Shown: positions 8,799-18,942 of the stretch, one piece after another | How positions within the stretch are numbered: position 1 is the stretch's first letter | Layout of the letters: each line of letters begins with the position of its first letter | Assembly (NCBI RefSeq): GCF_021227995.1 | Contig: NZ_CP089301.1 | Span: 186,001-250,000, forward strand | Direction: 5' to 3' | DNA from: Novosphingobium kaempferiae | Lineage (GTDB): Bacteria; Pseudomonadota; Alphaproteobacteria; Sphingomonadales; Sphingomonadaceae | Length of the DNA stretch: 64,000 bases | Position numbers and translations under genes: made by a program | Notes under the pieces: generated by a model | What the model was told of the DNA's origin: nothing | Seen by the model: only the letters and a program-made list of their open reading frames with translations | Database searches by the model: none

Positions 8799-9107
8799 TC
8801 AGGACAGGTAGAGGTCCAGCCCCTGCACCACGCGGCTGCGGCGAAGCATGGCCGACTGCGCATCGCGTGAGATCGGGCGGTCGAACGCGAAGCCGACACG
8901 GTCCTTCACGACCCAGCGCACCGTTCCCAGCACCGGTGGATAGCCGTCGAGCGCGAAGCTGAACCGCTGCCCGCGTGACAGGTTTTCCCGTTCCACCACG
9001 AACTGACACCCGTCCGAAGAGACGTGCTGCGCCACAGCGGATGCATATGCGGAATGCCGGCGCCGGCTGGGCACAGTTACCTCGTTCGTCTGAGTGGCTT
9101 GGCTCAT
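8799..9107 (-). CDS. PilZ-like domain protein
   Basis: The 102-residue protein has an Arg-rich entry (SRRRHSAYA), a VSSDGCQF turn in the place of the PilZ D/NxSxxG motif, and strands such as LGTVRWVVKDRVGFAF. PilZ domains usually bind cyclic di-GMP, but the second motif is degenerate, so binding is uncertain. The gene converges on prmA with an 8-nt gap. It is divergent from sciP, so it may share the AT-rich promoter region 9108-9307. Confidence 0.7.
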   Translation of the reverse strand: MSQATQTNEVTVPSRRRHSAYASAVAQHVSSDGCQFVVERENLSRGQRFSFALDGYPPVLGTVRWVVKDRVGFAFDRPISRDAQSAMLRRSRVVQGLDLYLS

Positions 9108-9206
9108 ACCGAAAGGTAATTAACGCTGGTAAATGCAGCGTAAATAAATTCGCCACAATTCCGAAGAATTTTTACACAGTTATCGCAATGACTTACGCAT
9201 AATATC

Positions 9207-9221
9207 GTAAATATCCATTAA
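9207..9221. promoter_or_regulatory. Candidate CtrA box upstream of sciP
   Basis: GTAA-N7-TTAA is followed by CC, seven of eight positions of the CtrA consensus TTAA-N7-TTAA, about 90 bp before the sciP start and in an AT-rich intergenic region unlike its surroundings. In Caulobacter, sciP is activated by CtrA, which supports the reading. The match is imperfect and untested. Confidence 0.4.
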
Positions 9222-9307
9222 CCATTCGTGCTGTGGGCAATTTAACGAATACCCGTGAGAATACGTAGCTGACAGGGGGTTGGCAGCCAGCATCACGAGG
9301 CCAACCA

Positions 9308-9610
9308 ATGGAAGACGTTAAAACAGACCGCCCCGCGGTCATCACCGGCCCGCTCGGCGAGCCGATGAGCATCGACAGCCTGCCGCCGCCCAGCACCTCC
9401 CGTTGGGTAGTACGCAGGAAGGCCGAGGTGGTTGCAGCAGTCAACGGCGGACTGCTGACGATCGCCGAAGCCTGCGAACGCTACGACCTCACGCTTGAGG
9501 AGCTTGCCTCATGGCAGCGCTCGATCGAACGCGAGGGCATGGCGGGACTGCGCGCCACGCGCGTCCAGCACTACCGCCAGGTGCACGAGCGCCGCGGACG
9601 TTTCAGCTGA
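9308..9610 (+). CDS. sciP: CtrA inhibitor SciP-like protein (DUF1153)
   Basis: The 100-residue protein contains the family core GPLGEP, LPPPSTSRWVVRRKAEVV, and a helix-turn-helix-like region ending in LEELASWQRSIEREG. In Caulobacter SciP binds CtrA-dependent promoters or CtrA and blocks transcription of cell-cycle genes such as ctrA and flagellar genes. Length and motif order match the family. The window also carries cckA, the upstream kinase of the same circuit. Confidence 0.92.
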   Translation: MEDVKTDRPAVITGPLGEPMSIDSLPPPSTSRWVVRRKAEVVAAVNGGLLTIAEACERYDLTLEELASWQRSIEREGMAGLRATRVQHYRQVHERRGRFS

Positions 9611-9657
9611 GCCATTTTCGTCCTGAAAATGCGCATACGGCCATAAGATAGAGCATT

Positions 9658-9688
9658 CGCGCCGCGGCAACCCCCTGCCCGCGGCGCG
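9658..9688. terminator. GC-rich hairpin between sciP and ligA
   Basis: CGCGCCGCGG at 9658-9667 pairs perfectly with CCGCGGCGCG at 9679-9688. It lies between the convergent sciP and ligA stop codons. There is no T tract on either strand, so terminator function is only probable. Confidence 0.5.
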
Positions 9689-9705
9689 GAAGCCTCGTCA
9701 TCAGG

Positions 9706-11868
<2,163 letters not shown>

Positions 11869-11894
11869 TCAACTCTGCTGCGGCGGGTAGAGCC

Positions 11895-12281
11895 TCACCC
11901 CATCCCGCCCGCAGGCGTGACTTTCGCATTCACGCCGAACCCGGCGATAATCGGCCGCGCCTTGCGGATCGCTTCACGGACCTGCGGCAGCGAAAGGCTG
12001 GCCTTGTGCGCCGCCTCGGTCTCCCAGACCTCGACGATCCACACCGCATCCGCGTCTTCGCGGTCTTTCCAGACGCGGTAGGCGATGTTGCCCGGCATCT
12101 TGCCGGAGCCTTCGATCAGATAGCCGACCAATTCGTCACGCTTGCCCGGTGACGCCTTGATCTGCCCAATGAGGCCGAACAGCGAGTCCTCGTCGATCTC
12201 TTCCATAAGCGGCCGGTTCCCCGTCAGCAGAAGCGCCATCGCCGCCGCACCGATCACGACGGTGCGGCGATCGGAGATCAC
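11895..12281 (-). CDS. Small exported or anchored ABM-domain protein
   Basis: The 128-residue protein has a twin-arginine-like start (SDRRTVVIGAAAMALLL), then a dimeric alpha/beta-barrel (antibiotic biosynthesis monooxygenase type) domain: FGLIGQIKASPGKRDELVGY, YRVWKDREDADAVWIVEVWE. Such proteins are often quinol monooxygenases or small heme/quinone-handling enzymes; the substrate here is unknown. Its start overlaps the recN stop by 4 nt, so it is translationally coupled to recN. That is an unexpected partner. Confidence 0.75.
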   Translation of the reverse strand: MISDRRTVVIGAAAMALLLTGNRPLMEEIDEDSLFGLIGQIKASPGKRDELVGYLIEGSGKMPGNIAYRVWKDREDADAVWIVEVWETEAAHKASLSLPQVREAIRKARPIIAGFGVNAKVTPAGGMG

Positions 12282-13942
12282 GCCCGGACCAGCAGGCGGT
12301 CGGCCTGCGCCCGCGCCTCGTCAGTGACTTGCGCGCCGGAGAGCATGCGGGCGATCTCCTCCTTGCGCTCGGCGGCGCTCAGCGGCGTGACCGACGTGCG
12401 CGTGACGGTGCCCTGGCTGGACTTGGCGATCATGTAGTGCCGGTCCCCGCGCGCGGCGACCTGCGGCGAGTGGGTGACGGCGAGCAGTTGCCCATTCGAT
12501 GCAAGGCGCGACAGGCGCTCGCCGATGGCGTCCGCCACCGCGCCGCCGACGCCGCGGTCGATCTCGTCGAAGATCACCGTCGCCGCGCCGCCCTCTTCCG
12601 CCAGCGCCACCTTCAGCGCGAGGATGAAGCGCGACAGTTCGCCGCCGCTGGCGATCTTGCCGAGCGGTGCGAAGTCGGAGCCGGGGTTGGTGCTGATGAG
12701 GAATTCCACTGCGTCCATGCCGGTCGCGCCCCAGCGTTCCTCGGGAAGACGCATCACGGAGGTCTGGAACCGCGCGGCATCGAGCTTGAGCGGGGCGAGT
12801 TCCACCGCAACCGCCGCATCGAGCCGTTTCGCCGCCGCGCGGCGCAGGTCATGGAGCGCCCCGGCCTTCTCGCGATAGGCCAGCGCGGCCTTCTGCGCAG
12901 CCTTTTCCAGTTCGACGATATGCTCGTTCCCGCCCTCGATGTCGTCGAGCGCGCCGCGCATCTCGGCCATCTTCTCGGGCAGGTCGTCCACCTGGCAGCC
13001 GTGCTTGCGGGCAACCGCACGCAGTTCGAACAGGCGGGTCTCGATCCGGTCGAGTTCGGCGGGGTCGAAAGCCAGCGCATCGGCGGCCTTCTCCAGCTTT
13101 TCCTCTGCCTCGCCCGCCTCGATCAGCGCGCGGTCGAGCGCGGAGAGCGCCTCACCCAGAAGTTCGTGCTCCCCGGCAATGCGGTCGAGCCGCCGCGCCG
13201 CGCCGCGCAGTTCGGCAAGCGCCGAATCGGAGCCGGTCCACAAGTGCTGGAGGGCCGAAAGGTCGTCCGCCAGCTTCTCACCCTTCTGCATGTCGGCACG
13301 GGCGCCCGCGAGTTCGTCCTCCTCGCCCGCGACGGGCGCAAGGCTGGTCAGTTCCTCCAGATGCGCGAGGAGCAGATCCTGATCCTCAGCGGCCCGGGCG
13401 ACGCGCTGGCGCGCCAGGTCGAGCGCGTCCTGCGCGGCGCGCCAGACTTTCCATGCGGCCTCCACCCCCGCCACCTCGCCCCCGGCGAAACGATCGAGCA
13501 GGGCACGGTGCCCGCGCGCATTGACGAGGCCACGATCGTCGTGCTGGCCGTGGATTTCCACGAGCGCGGGCGCGATCTCGCGCAGCAGCGCCACGCCGAC
13601 GCTCTGGTCATTGAGGAAAGCCTTCGATCCGCCATCGGCCTTGAGCTGGCGCTTCAGGATCAGCGGCTCGCCCGGCTCGATCTCCAGTCCGGCGTCGTCG
13701 ATCGTCGCGAGCACCGACGCGGGGAGCGCGGATACATCGAAACTGGCGGTGACGCTGGCGCGATCCTCCCCCGCCCGGACCAGTCCGCTGTCCGCACGAT
13801 TGCCGAGAACGAGCCCCAGCGCGTCGAGCAGGATCGACTTGCCCGCGCCCGTCTCGCCCGTGAGGACGCCGAGGCCACGGGCGAAATCGAGGTCGAGCGC
13901 CTCGATCAGGACGATGTTGCGGATGGAGAGCCGGCTAAGCAT
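12278..13942 (-). CDS. recN: DNA repair ATPase RecN
   Basis: RecN is an SMC-like protein that supports double-strand break repair with RecA. The Walker A motif GETGAGKS is at 29-36, long coiled-coil-forming Ala/Glu/Leu-rich segments fill the middle, and the C-terminal half carries SGGELSRFILALK and the Walker B-like VIFDEIDRGVGG. The 554-residue length is normal. Upstream, where bamD usually lies in alphaproteobacteria, there is instead a TonB-dependent receptor. Confidence 0.96.
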   Translation of the reverse strand: MLSRLSIRNIVLIEALDLDFARGLGVLTGETGAGKSILLDALGLVLGNRADSGLVRAGEDRASVTASFDVSALPASVLATIDDAGLEIEPGEPLILKRQLKADGGSKAFLNDQSVGVALLREIAPALVEIHGQHDDRGLVNARGHRALLDRFAGGEVAGVEAAWKVWRAAQDALDLARQRVARAAEDQDLLLAHLEELTSLAPVAGEEDELAGARADMQKGEKLADDLSALQHLWTGSDSALAELRGAARRLDRIAGEHELLGEALSALDRALIEAGEAEEKLEKAADALAFDPAELDRIETRLFELRAVARKHGCQVDDLPEKMAEMRGALDDIEGGNEHIVELEKAAQKAALAYREKAGALHDLRRAAAKRLDAAVAVELAPLKLDAARFQTSVMRLPEERWGATGMDAVEFLISTNPGSDFAPLGKIASGGELSRFILALKVALAEEGGAATVIFDEIDRGVGGAVADAIGERLSRLASNGQLLAVTHSPQVAARGDRHYMIAKSSQGTVTRTSVTPLSAAERKEEIARMLSGAQVTDEARAQADRLLVRA

Positions 13943-14019
13943 GTTCGCGAAGCGTTCTAGCGGAAGGAAAAAGCCCCGTCACCCCGCTTCGCGCGGCTTC
14001 CGCAGTTTACCGGCAGGTT

Positions 14020-14181
14020 TTACCAGATCGTGAACGAGCACAGATAATACAGCCCGAACGCAACCCACAACGCGACGAAGATGGCGCCGACAGCCAGGAT
14101 TTCAGGCCAGATTCGGCACCGCTCCGGCTTGCCGCGTATGTCGGGCCGAATTTTTGGCTTGGGGGGAAAATCGTGATTCAT
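14020..14181 (-). CDS. Possible small single-pass membrane protein
   Basis: A 53-residue frame starting MNHDFPPKPKIRPDIRG has one clear hydrophobic helix (ILAVGAIFVALWVAFGLYYL) near the C-terminus. An in-frame ATG lies 6 nt earlier and neither start has an obvious Shine-Dalgarno. It fills the gap between recN and the receptor terminator. The membrane segment and codon use make it plausible but unproven. Confidence 0.35.
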   Translation of the reverse strand: MNHDFPPKPKIRPDIRGKPERCRIWPEILAVGAIFVALWVAFGLYYLCSFTIW

Positions 14182-14382
14182 GTCCATGGAACGTGCGACC
14201 CGTGACCAGCATTTCGGGGCGGTCTTCCGCTCCGCCCCCTTATTCCGACTAACCTTAAGTGGTAAAGGCTCGCATAAGGATAACCATTCTGGATGTAAAA
14301 TTACTAAAGGTTCATAGGGCAATCGATTTCAGTCGTTTCTCGGATCAGCCCGTCCAAAAAGTTCCTAGGCAGCAAAAATAAG

Positions 14383-14417
14383 TCTACCCCGCATCGCGCA
14401 AGGCGATGCGGGGTAGA
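14383..14417 (-). terminator. Intrinsic terminator of the TonB-dependent receptor gene
   Basis: TCTACCCCGCATCGC at 14383-14397 pairs perfectly with GCGATGCGGGGTAGA at 14403-14417 across a 5-nt loop. On the minus strand the stem is followed by CTTATTTTT. Confidence 0.9.
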
Positions 14418-14442
14418 TACCTTCGAAGCCGGTGGGCTGACC

Positions 14443-16938
14443 TCAGAAGTTGGACTTGATCGTGAAGCCCCAGGTTCGCGGATCGCCCGGCAGGCCCGCG
14501 ATCAGGCCGGTGTTGCCGGGGCCGACCATGAGCTGCTCGAAGTAGTTCTCGTTGAAGGCGTTGCGCACCCAGCCGTAGACGTCGAACCCGCTCTCGGTGC
14601 GGAAGCCCGCGCGGAAGTTGTGCAGGCTGTACCCGTCGATCCAGGTGTAGGCCGAGGGCGACGGGTTGGACGAGAAGTTCGAACGCACGCTGCCGTCGTA
14701 GCCGAAGTAGGCCTCGCCCTCCTTGCCCAGCAGCGTGACCGGCGTGTTGGCCTCCGCGCCGAACGAGAACGACCACTCCGAGACGCCGGGCAGGCGCTGG
14801 CCGGAGATGTCGCAGTTTGCCGGGCTGAGACCGCCGGGGGTGCCGGGTGCGCTCGGCGTCTGGCTGCCGGTGACGGTGGTGCCGCCCGAAAGCTCCGGCG
14901 GGCACGGCGCGTCGGTGAACTTGCGGTAAGTCGCGTCGGTATAGGCGCCATTGGCATAGGCGTTGAACCGCTCGCTCGGACGGATCGAGAAGTCCGCCTC
15001 CACACCCTGCGAGCGCACCGCGCCCGCGTTGGCGAGGTAGCCGCGCAGTACGCCGAACTGGCCGTTGTTCACGTTGGCCTGGTAGTTCTTGATGTCGGTG
15101 CGGAAGATCGAGAGGTTGAGCGTCGCCTTGCGGTCCCAGAACTGGGTCTTGATGCCGGCTTCGTAATGGTGGACCGATTCGGGCTTCACCGTCGCAGTGG
15201 CGAGGATCGGGTTGTTCGCGCCATCCACCGGCACGCCGTTCTGGTTGATGCCGCCCGACTTGAACGACTTCGCATACGTTCCGTAGACGAGGATGTCCGG
15301 CGCGATCTTGTAGCTGGCGGTGAAGTCGTAGCTGAAGTTCCAGTCGCTGAACTCGGGCGAGATTTCCTGCGGCGTGAAGATCGCCAGCTGCGCCGTCTTG
15401 CGGGCGTTGCTGGGGCCGGTGATCAGGACTTCGTTGCCCTGCCCGTCGAACACGCGGCGCTGATAATAGCCTTCCTTCTTGTCGTAGTTCAGGCGCACGC
15501 CCGGCTGCAGGGTCAGTTCCGGGGTGACGTGCCAGCTCAGCTGGCCGTACAGCGCGGCGCTGGTGTTCTTGAGATACTGCGTGTTGTAGGCGACGAGGCC
15601 GTTGAGCACCGAGGGATCGTTCGACAGGGCGTTCGACGGCGCGATGTTCCAGCGGCTGGACGCGGCGCCGTGCTCCTCGGTGCCCTGCGTATCGATGCGC
15701 TGGTAGAAGCCGAAGGCGCCCACGACGAAGTCGATCGCGTCGCTGCTGTAGTTGTAGCGCAGTTCCTGCGTGTACTGGTCCTGCTGCGAGGGGTTTTGCG
15801 ACTTGCTGACGATCGGCAGGCCGGTGAAGTCACGGTCGTTCGAGGGATCCCAGTCCCAGAAGCGCCATGCGGTGATCGAGGTCAGCGTGCCCTCACCCAG
15901 ATCCCACTTCACGCGCAGCGAAGCGCCGCCGACCTTGTTCTTGGCGCGCAGTTCGGTGTCGAGGTCGGTCAGGCGATCGAACGCGTTGCGGCTCACCGGA
16001 GCGTAGCCCTGCGCTGCCGCGAGCGCCTCGAACTGGCGGTTCAGCGCGCGCTGGGTCAGGCCGGTGCGAACATAGACCGAGCCGCAGCAATTGGCGTCCT
16101 GATTGCTGAAATCGCCGGCAAGAGTGATTTCGAGAGTGTCGATCGGCTTCCACAGCAGCTGGCCGCGCAGGCCCAGGTTGTCCTGGCTCTGGATGTGCTC
16201 GTTGGAGACGACGTTGTAGATCGTGCCCTTGCGGCTGGTGGACGAGACCGCGATGCGCGCCGCCAGGGTGTCCGACAGCGGCCCGGAGATCGCGGCCTTG
16301 GCCTGCTTGAAGTTGTAGTTGCCGATCGACACCTCGGCCTTGCCCTCGAAATCGAAGGTCGGCTGGTTGGTCGTGATGTTGATCGCGCCCGCCGTGGTGT
16401 TCTTGCCGTAGAGCGTGCCCTGCGGACCGCGCAGAACCTCGATCTGCGCCACGTCGAGGAAGTCGAACGTCGCCGATGCCACGCGCGAGTTGTAGACGTC
16501 GTCGACATAGATGCCGACGCCCTGCTCGATGCCGTCGTTGGTCAGGCCGAACGGCACGCCGAGGCCGCGGATGTTGACGGCGGTGTTGCGCGGGTTCGAC
16601 GAATAATACTGGAGCGTCGGGGTCAGTTGCTGCAGGCGGCCGACGTTGAAGGAGCCGGTCGAATCGATGTGCTCGCCACCGACGACCGAGATCGCGAGCG
16701 GCACTTCCTGGCTCGATTCCTGGCGGCGGCGGGCAGTGACGACGATGTCGCTACCACGGTCATGAGCGCCGGTGCCGACCGAGGTGGGCGAGCCGCCCTC
16801 TTCCTCGGCACTCGCGGCATTGGCAGCAGTGGCTGCGACCGGAGCGGCGGCTTCTTCGGCATGCGCCGACGGAAGGCCGACCGTCGCCGAAGCGAGGACC
16901 GTGGTGGCCAGTAGAGTTCTGCGGACGAACGAAGTCAT
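14443..16938 (-). CDS. TonB-dependent outer-membrane receptor (paralogue A)
   Basis: The 831-residue protein has a signal peptide ending SAHA, a TonB-box-like segment SDIVVTARRR near 63-72, the plug domain with LRGPQGTLYGKNTTAGAIN, and a 22-strand-type barrel ending in a terminal Phe (IKSNF). It resembles iron- or aromatic-compound receptors common in sphingomonads; the ligand is unknown. A vicinal Cys pair (284-285, ANCCGSVYVR) and a second Cys pair before SGQRL are shared with the receptor at 56044-58425. It stands alone between recN and an RNA candidate and has its own terminator. Confidence 0.93.
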   Translation of the reverse strand: MTSFVRRTLLATTVLASATVGLPSAHAEEAAAPVAATAANAASAEEEGGSPTSVGTGAHDRGSDIVVTARRRQESSQEVPLAISVVGGEHIDSTGSFNVGRLQQLTPTLQYYSSNPRNTAVNIRGLGVPFGLTNDGIEQGVGIYVDDVYNSRVASATFDFLDVAQIEVLRGPQGTLYGKNTTAGAINITTNQPTFDFEGKAEVSIGNYNFKQAKAAISGPLSDTLAARIAVSSTSRKGTIYNVVSNEHIQSQDNLGLRGQLLWKPIDTLEITLAGDFSNQDANCCGSVYVRTGLTQRALNRQFEALAAAQGYAPVSRNAFDRLTDLDTELRAKNKVGGASLRVKWDLGEGTLTSITAWRFWDWDPSNDRDFTGLPIVSKSQNPSQQDQYTQELRYNYSSDAIDFVVGAFGFYQRIDTQGTEEHGAASSRWNIAPSNALSNDPSVLNGLVAYNTQYLKNTSAALYGQLSWHVTPELTLQPGVRLNYDKKEGYYQRRVFDGQGNEVLITGPSNARKTAQLAIFTPQEISPEFSDWNFSYDFTASYKIAPDILVYGTYAKSFKSGGINQNGVPVDGANNPILATATVKPESVHHYEAGIKTQFWDRKATLNLSIFRTDIKNYQANVNNGQFGVLRGYLANAGAVRSQGVEADFSIRPSERFNAYANGAYTDATYRKFTDAPCPPELSGGTTVTGSQTPSAPGTPGGLSPANCDISGQRLPGVSEWSFSFGAEANTPVTLLGKEGEAYFGYDGSVRSNFSSNPSPSAYTWIDGYSLHNFRAGFRTESGFDVYGWVRNAFNENYFEQLMVGPGNTGLIAGLPGDPRTWGFTIKSNF

Positions 16939-17292
16939 TCTTCAAATCCTTTGTCAGGGAATTGAATGCATCCGGTCCGTCCGGTCTGCACCTGCTGCAC
17001 GGCCCACCCCTCTCAGGACCGGCAGGAATGTTCCTGAGGCCCCGCGCCTGCCGCTCCTTCGCCGGATGCGGCTGGCATGGATCAGGCCCGGAGCTTCATC
17101 GGAACGCCGCGCTGGTCAGACCGCGCAAACCCTCATATGAATTTCCTGCAGGCCGTTTCGCCTCTTGTTGAGCATTCCTAATCTCAACCTAATTAGTGGA
17201 CAATAGAATTTCCGCTATCAGAGGGCAAAGGGAAATTGCAGGTGTGCAACAGCAGGGATCGTCGCGGCGAAGCGGGCTATTCGGCGCCATTC
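16939..17292. other. Intergenic region upstream of the receptor gene
   Basis: No convincing coding frame was seen in this stretch. It must hold the promoter of the minus-strand receptor gene. A short AT-rich patch lies at about 17170-17215. The next recognisable element is the plus-strand promoter at 17293. Confidence 0.5.
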
Positions 17293-17321
17293 TTGACAAT
17301 ATGAACCGTATAGGTTATACT
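17293..17321 (+). promoter_or_regulatory. Near-consensus sigma-70 promoter of the RNA candidate
   Basis: TTGACA at 17293-17298 and TATACT at 17316-17321 are separated by exactly 17 nt. No protein-coding gene on the plus strand starts downstream, but the RNA candidate with its own terminator does. Confidence 0.75.
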
Positions 17322-17326
17322 CCGCG

Positions 17327-17734
17327 ACATCCGGTTCGACGCAGATCACGTCGTATCGGTGTATCGGGTCGGCGTCGTGGGCCGGGATGCGGTATCAAGC
17401 CGCGATCGCGCACCACGGTGTCCATCGAAGACCCGGACCGTCCTCTAGGCTCTGGCCCGGCCGTTCCCCCAACCGAGTATCTCGGCCTGGGAGCGGCTCT
17501 CCCGGAAGTCCCATGACCGATACCGACGCGAGCCCCAACGTCGGTCATACCGGACAGGTCCGATGGAATACAGGTCGAGCCGGGCTGACTGCACCTACCC
17601 GGCCACTCGCAACGCGCTGTGGAAACAAACCCCCGCGTCCCGTCCGGACGCTCACGACGCCGACCCGATGTTCACTCTCGGATCCTCGCGTTTCTTCCCC
17701 CGGCGTTAGGCCCGCACTCGCCAGCGGGCGTTTT
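17327..17734 (+). ncRNA. Candidate structured non-coding RNA, about 408 nt, family not recognised
   Basis: The proposed transcript starts about 6 nt after the TATACT box and ends at the T run after the hairpin at 17710-17729. Bases 17363-17379 and 17653-17669 are perfect reverse complements (17 bp; halves ATCGGGTCGGCGTCGTG and CACGACGCCGACCCGAT), closing a domain of about 270 nt. Inside are hairpins GCGG/CCGC (17389/17400), CCGAG-tat-CTCGG (17473-17485), GGGAG/CTCCC (17489-17503) and TGACCGA/TCGGTCA (17514/17541). No frame looks like a protein. I looked for the hallmark segments of RNase P RNA (GAGGAAAGTC), a tmRNA tag frame, 6S and SRP RNA and did not find them. Ends are predictions. Confidence 0.6.
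17710..17734 (+). terminator. Intrinsic terminator of the RNA candidate
   Basis: GCCCGC (17710-17715) pairs with GCGGGC (17724-17729), followed by G and four T residues on the plus strand. Confidence 0.75.
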
Positions 17735-17755
17735 CGTGTGTTCAGCCAAGACGTT

Positions 17756-17830
17756 CGTCATTGCGAGCGCAGCGAAGCAATCCACGGTCGGCCCGTGCCG
17801 CTGGATTGCTTCGCTGCGCTCGCAATGACG
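17756..17830. repeat. Palindromic repeat, family R1 (copy a)
   Basis: CGTCATTGCGAGCGCAGCGA and the bases after it, up to AATCCA, form the left arm. The right arm is its exact reverse complement, about 29 bp each, around a short GC-rich centre. Related copies occur at 52477-52559 and 62827-62909. It is typical of REP-like intergenic elements and lies downstream of bamD (minus strand). Confidence 0.9.
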
Positions 17831-17844
17831 TGTGTCAGTATCGC

Positions 17845-17982
17845 CATTCCTCCCCGAGCTTGTCTCGGGGAGGGGGACCGCCGCCGCAGGCGGTGGTGGA
17901 GGGGGAGAACCTCGCGCCATTCCCCCTCCGTCAGTCGCTGCGCGACTGCCACCTCCCCGAGACAAGCTCGGAGAGGAATTCG
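17845..17982. repeat. Palindromic repeat, family R2
   Basis: The arm TCCCCGAGCTTGTCTCGGGG near 17851-17870 returns inverted as CCCCGAGACAAGCTCGG near 17955-17971. The interior is purine-rich and carries a second small inverted repeat (CCGCCGCCGCAGGCGG). It abuts the bamD stop codon. Confidence 0.8.
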
Positions 17983-17988
17983 GCCAAA

Positions 17989-18783
17989 TCAGGCCGTGAC
18001 GTTCTGAGGGGCGTGCTTTTCCATCAGCTTGTACGCACGGGCGTACCATTCGCTGCCGGGATAGTTCCGCTCGAGCACGGCGGCAGCCTTCTGCGCCTCA
18101 TCCGGGATGCCCAGCGAGAGATAGCCTTCGACCAGACGGTACAGTGCCTCGGGCGTGTGGCTGGTGGTCTGGAAGTTGTCGACCACGTTGCGGAAGCGCA
18201 GCGTTGCCGCCAGCCACTTGCCGCCGCGCTCGTAGGAGCGGCCGATGGTCATTTCCTTGCCCGCGAGGTGATCGTTGACGAGGTCGATCTTGAGCTGCGC
18301 ATCGCGGGCGTAAGTCGTGCCCGGATAGCGGCGCATGACGTCGGTCAGCGCCTGCTTGGCCTGCTGCGTCGTCTTCTGGTCGCGCGTCACATCACTGATC
18401 TGCTCGTAGTAGCAGATGGAGATCAGGTAATAGGCGTAAGGCGCGTCCTTGTTGCCCGGGTGGATCGACAGGAAGCGCTGCGCCGACTGGATCGCCTTGT
18501 TGTAGTCACGCGCGGCATAATAGCTGAACGCGCTCATCAGCTGCGCGCGGCGGGCCCAGGGCGAATAGGGGTGCTGGCGCTCGACCTCGTCGAACAGCGC
18601 GGCGGCCTGCTTGGTGCGGCCGGTGTTCAGGCGCTCCTGCGCGGCGGCATAAAGCGTGTCCACGTCGCGCGCGACGTAGGCGGTGTCGCGGTTCTTCGCG
18701 CGGCCCCCGCAACCGGCAGTGAGAACGATCGCTCCGGTGGCGGCGGCGAGGATGGCGGTCTTGAGCGACGAACGTGCGAACAT
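17989..18783 (-). CDS. bamD: Outer-membrane assembly lipoprotein BamD
   Basis: BamD is the essential lipoprotein of the BAM complex that inserts beta-barrel proteins. The protein starts MFARSSLKTA, with lipobox VLTAGC followed by TPR helices (LYAAAQERLNTGRTKQAAAL, HPYSPWARRAQLMSAFSYY, HPGNKDAPYAYYLI). I chose the ATG at 18783 over one at 18819 because it puts the signal peptide at the N-terminus. The 264-residue length is normal. It is divergent from the molybdoenzyme. Confidence 0.95.
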   Translation of the reverse strand: MFARSSLKTAILAAATGAIVLTAGCGGRAKNRDTAYVARDVDTLYAAAQERLNTGRTKQAAALFDEVERQHPYSPWARRAQLMSAFSYYAARDYNKAIQSAQRFLSIHPGNKDAPYAYYLISICYYEQISDVTRDQKTTQQAKQALTDVMRRYPGTTYARDAQLKIDLVNDHLAGKEMTIGRSYERGGKWLAATLRFRNVVDNFQTTSHTPEALYRLVEGYLSLGIPDEAQKAAAVLERNYPGSEWYARAYKLMEKHAPQNVTA

Positions 18784-18942
18784 GGACGGGTCTATAACCA
18801 GCGCTTGGCTGAACGCCAAGTGAAGTTGCGCGTCTTGTGGCAGGGCAATTGTCGCAGCATGTCACGCCGTCCCCACACGGTAATTGTGGCCTGCCCCGCC
18901 GACGCGCACTCTGCCGGCAAGAGAGGCCCTGAGGAGAATGGG

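Noticed and set aside
17327..17734. RNase P RNA, tmRNA, 6S or SRP RNA
   Set aside because: The expected conserved segments (such as GAGGAAAGTC or a tag frame ending ALAA) were not found. A GGTTCGA at about 17332-17338 resembles a T loop but has no pairing arm.
17387..18007. Open frame across the RNA candidate
   Set aside because: It runs through the 17-bp helix arm, the terminator hairpin and repeat R1a, and its translation is low-complexity with no start signal.
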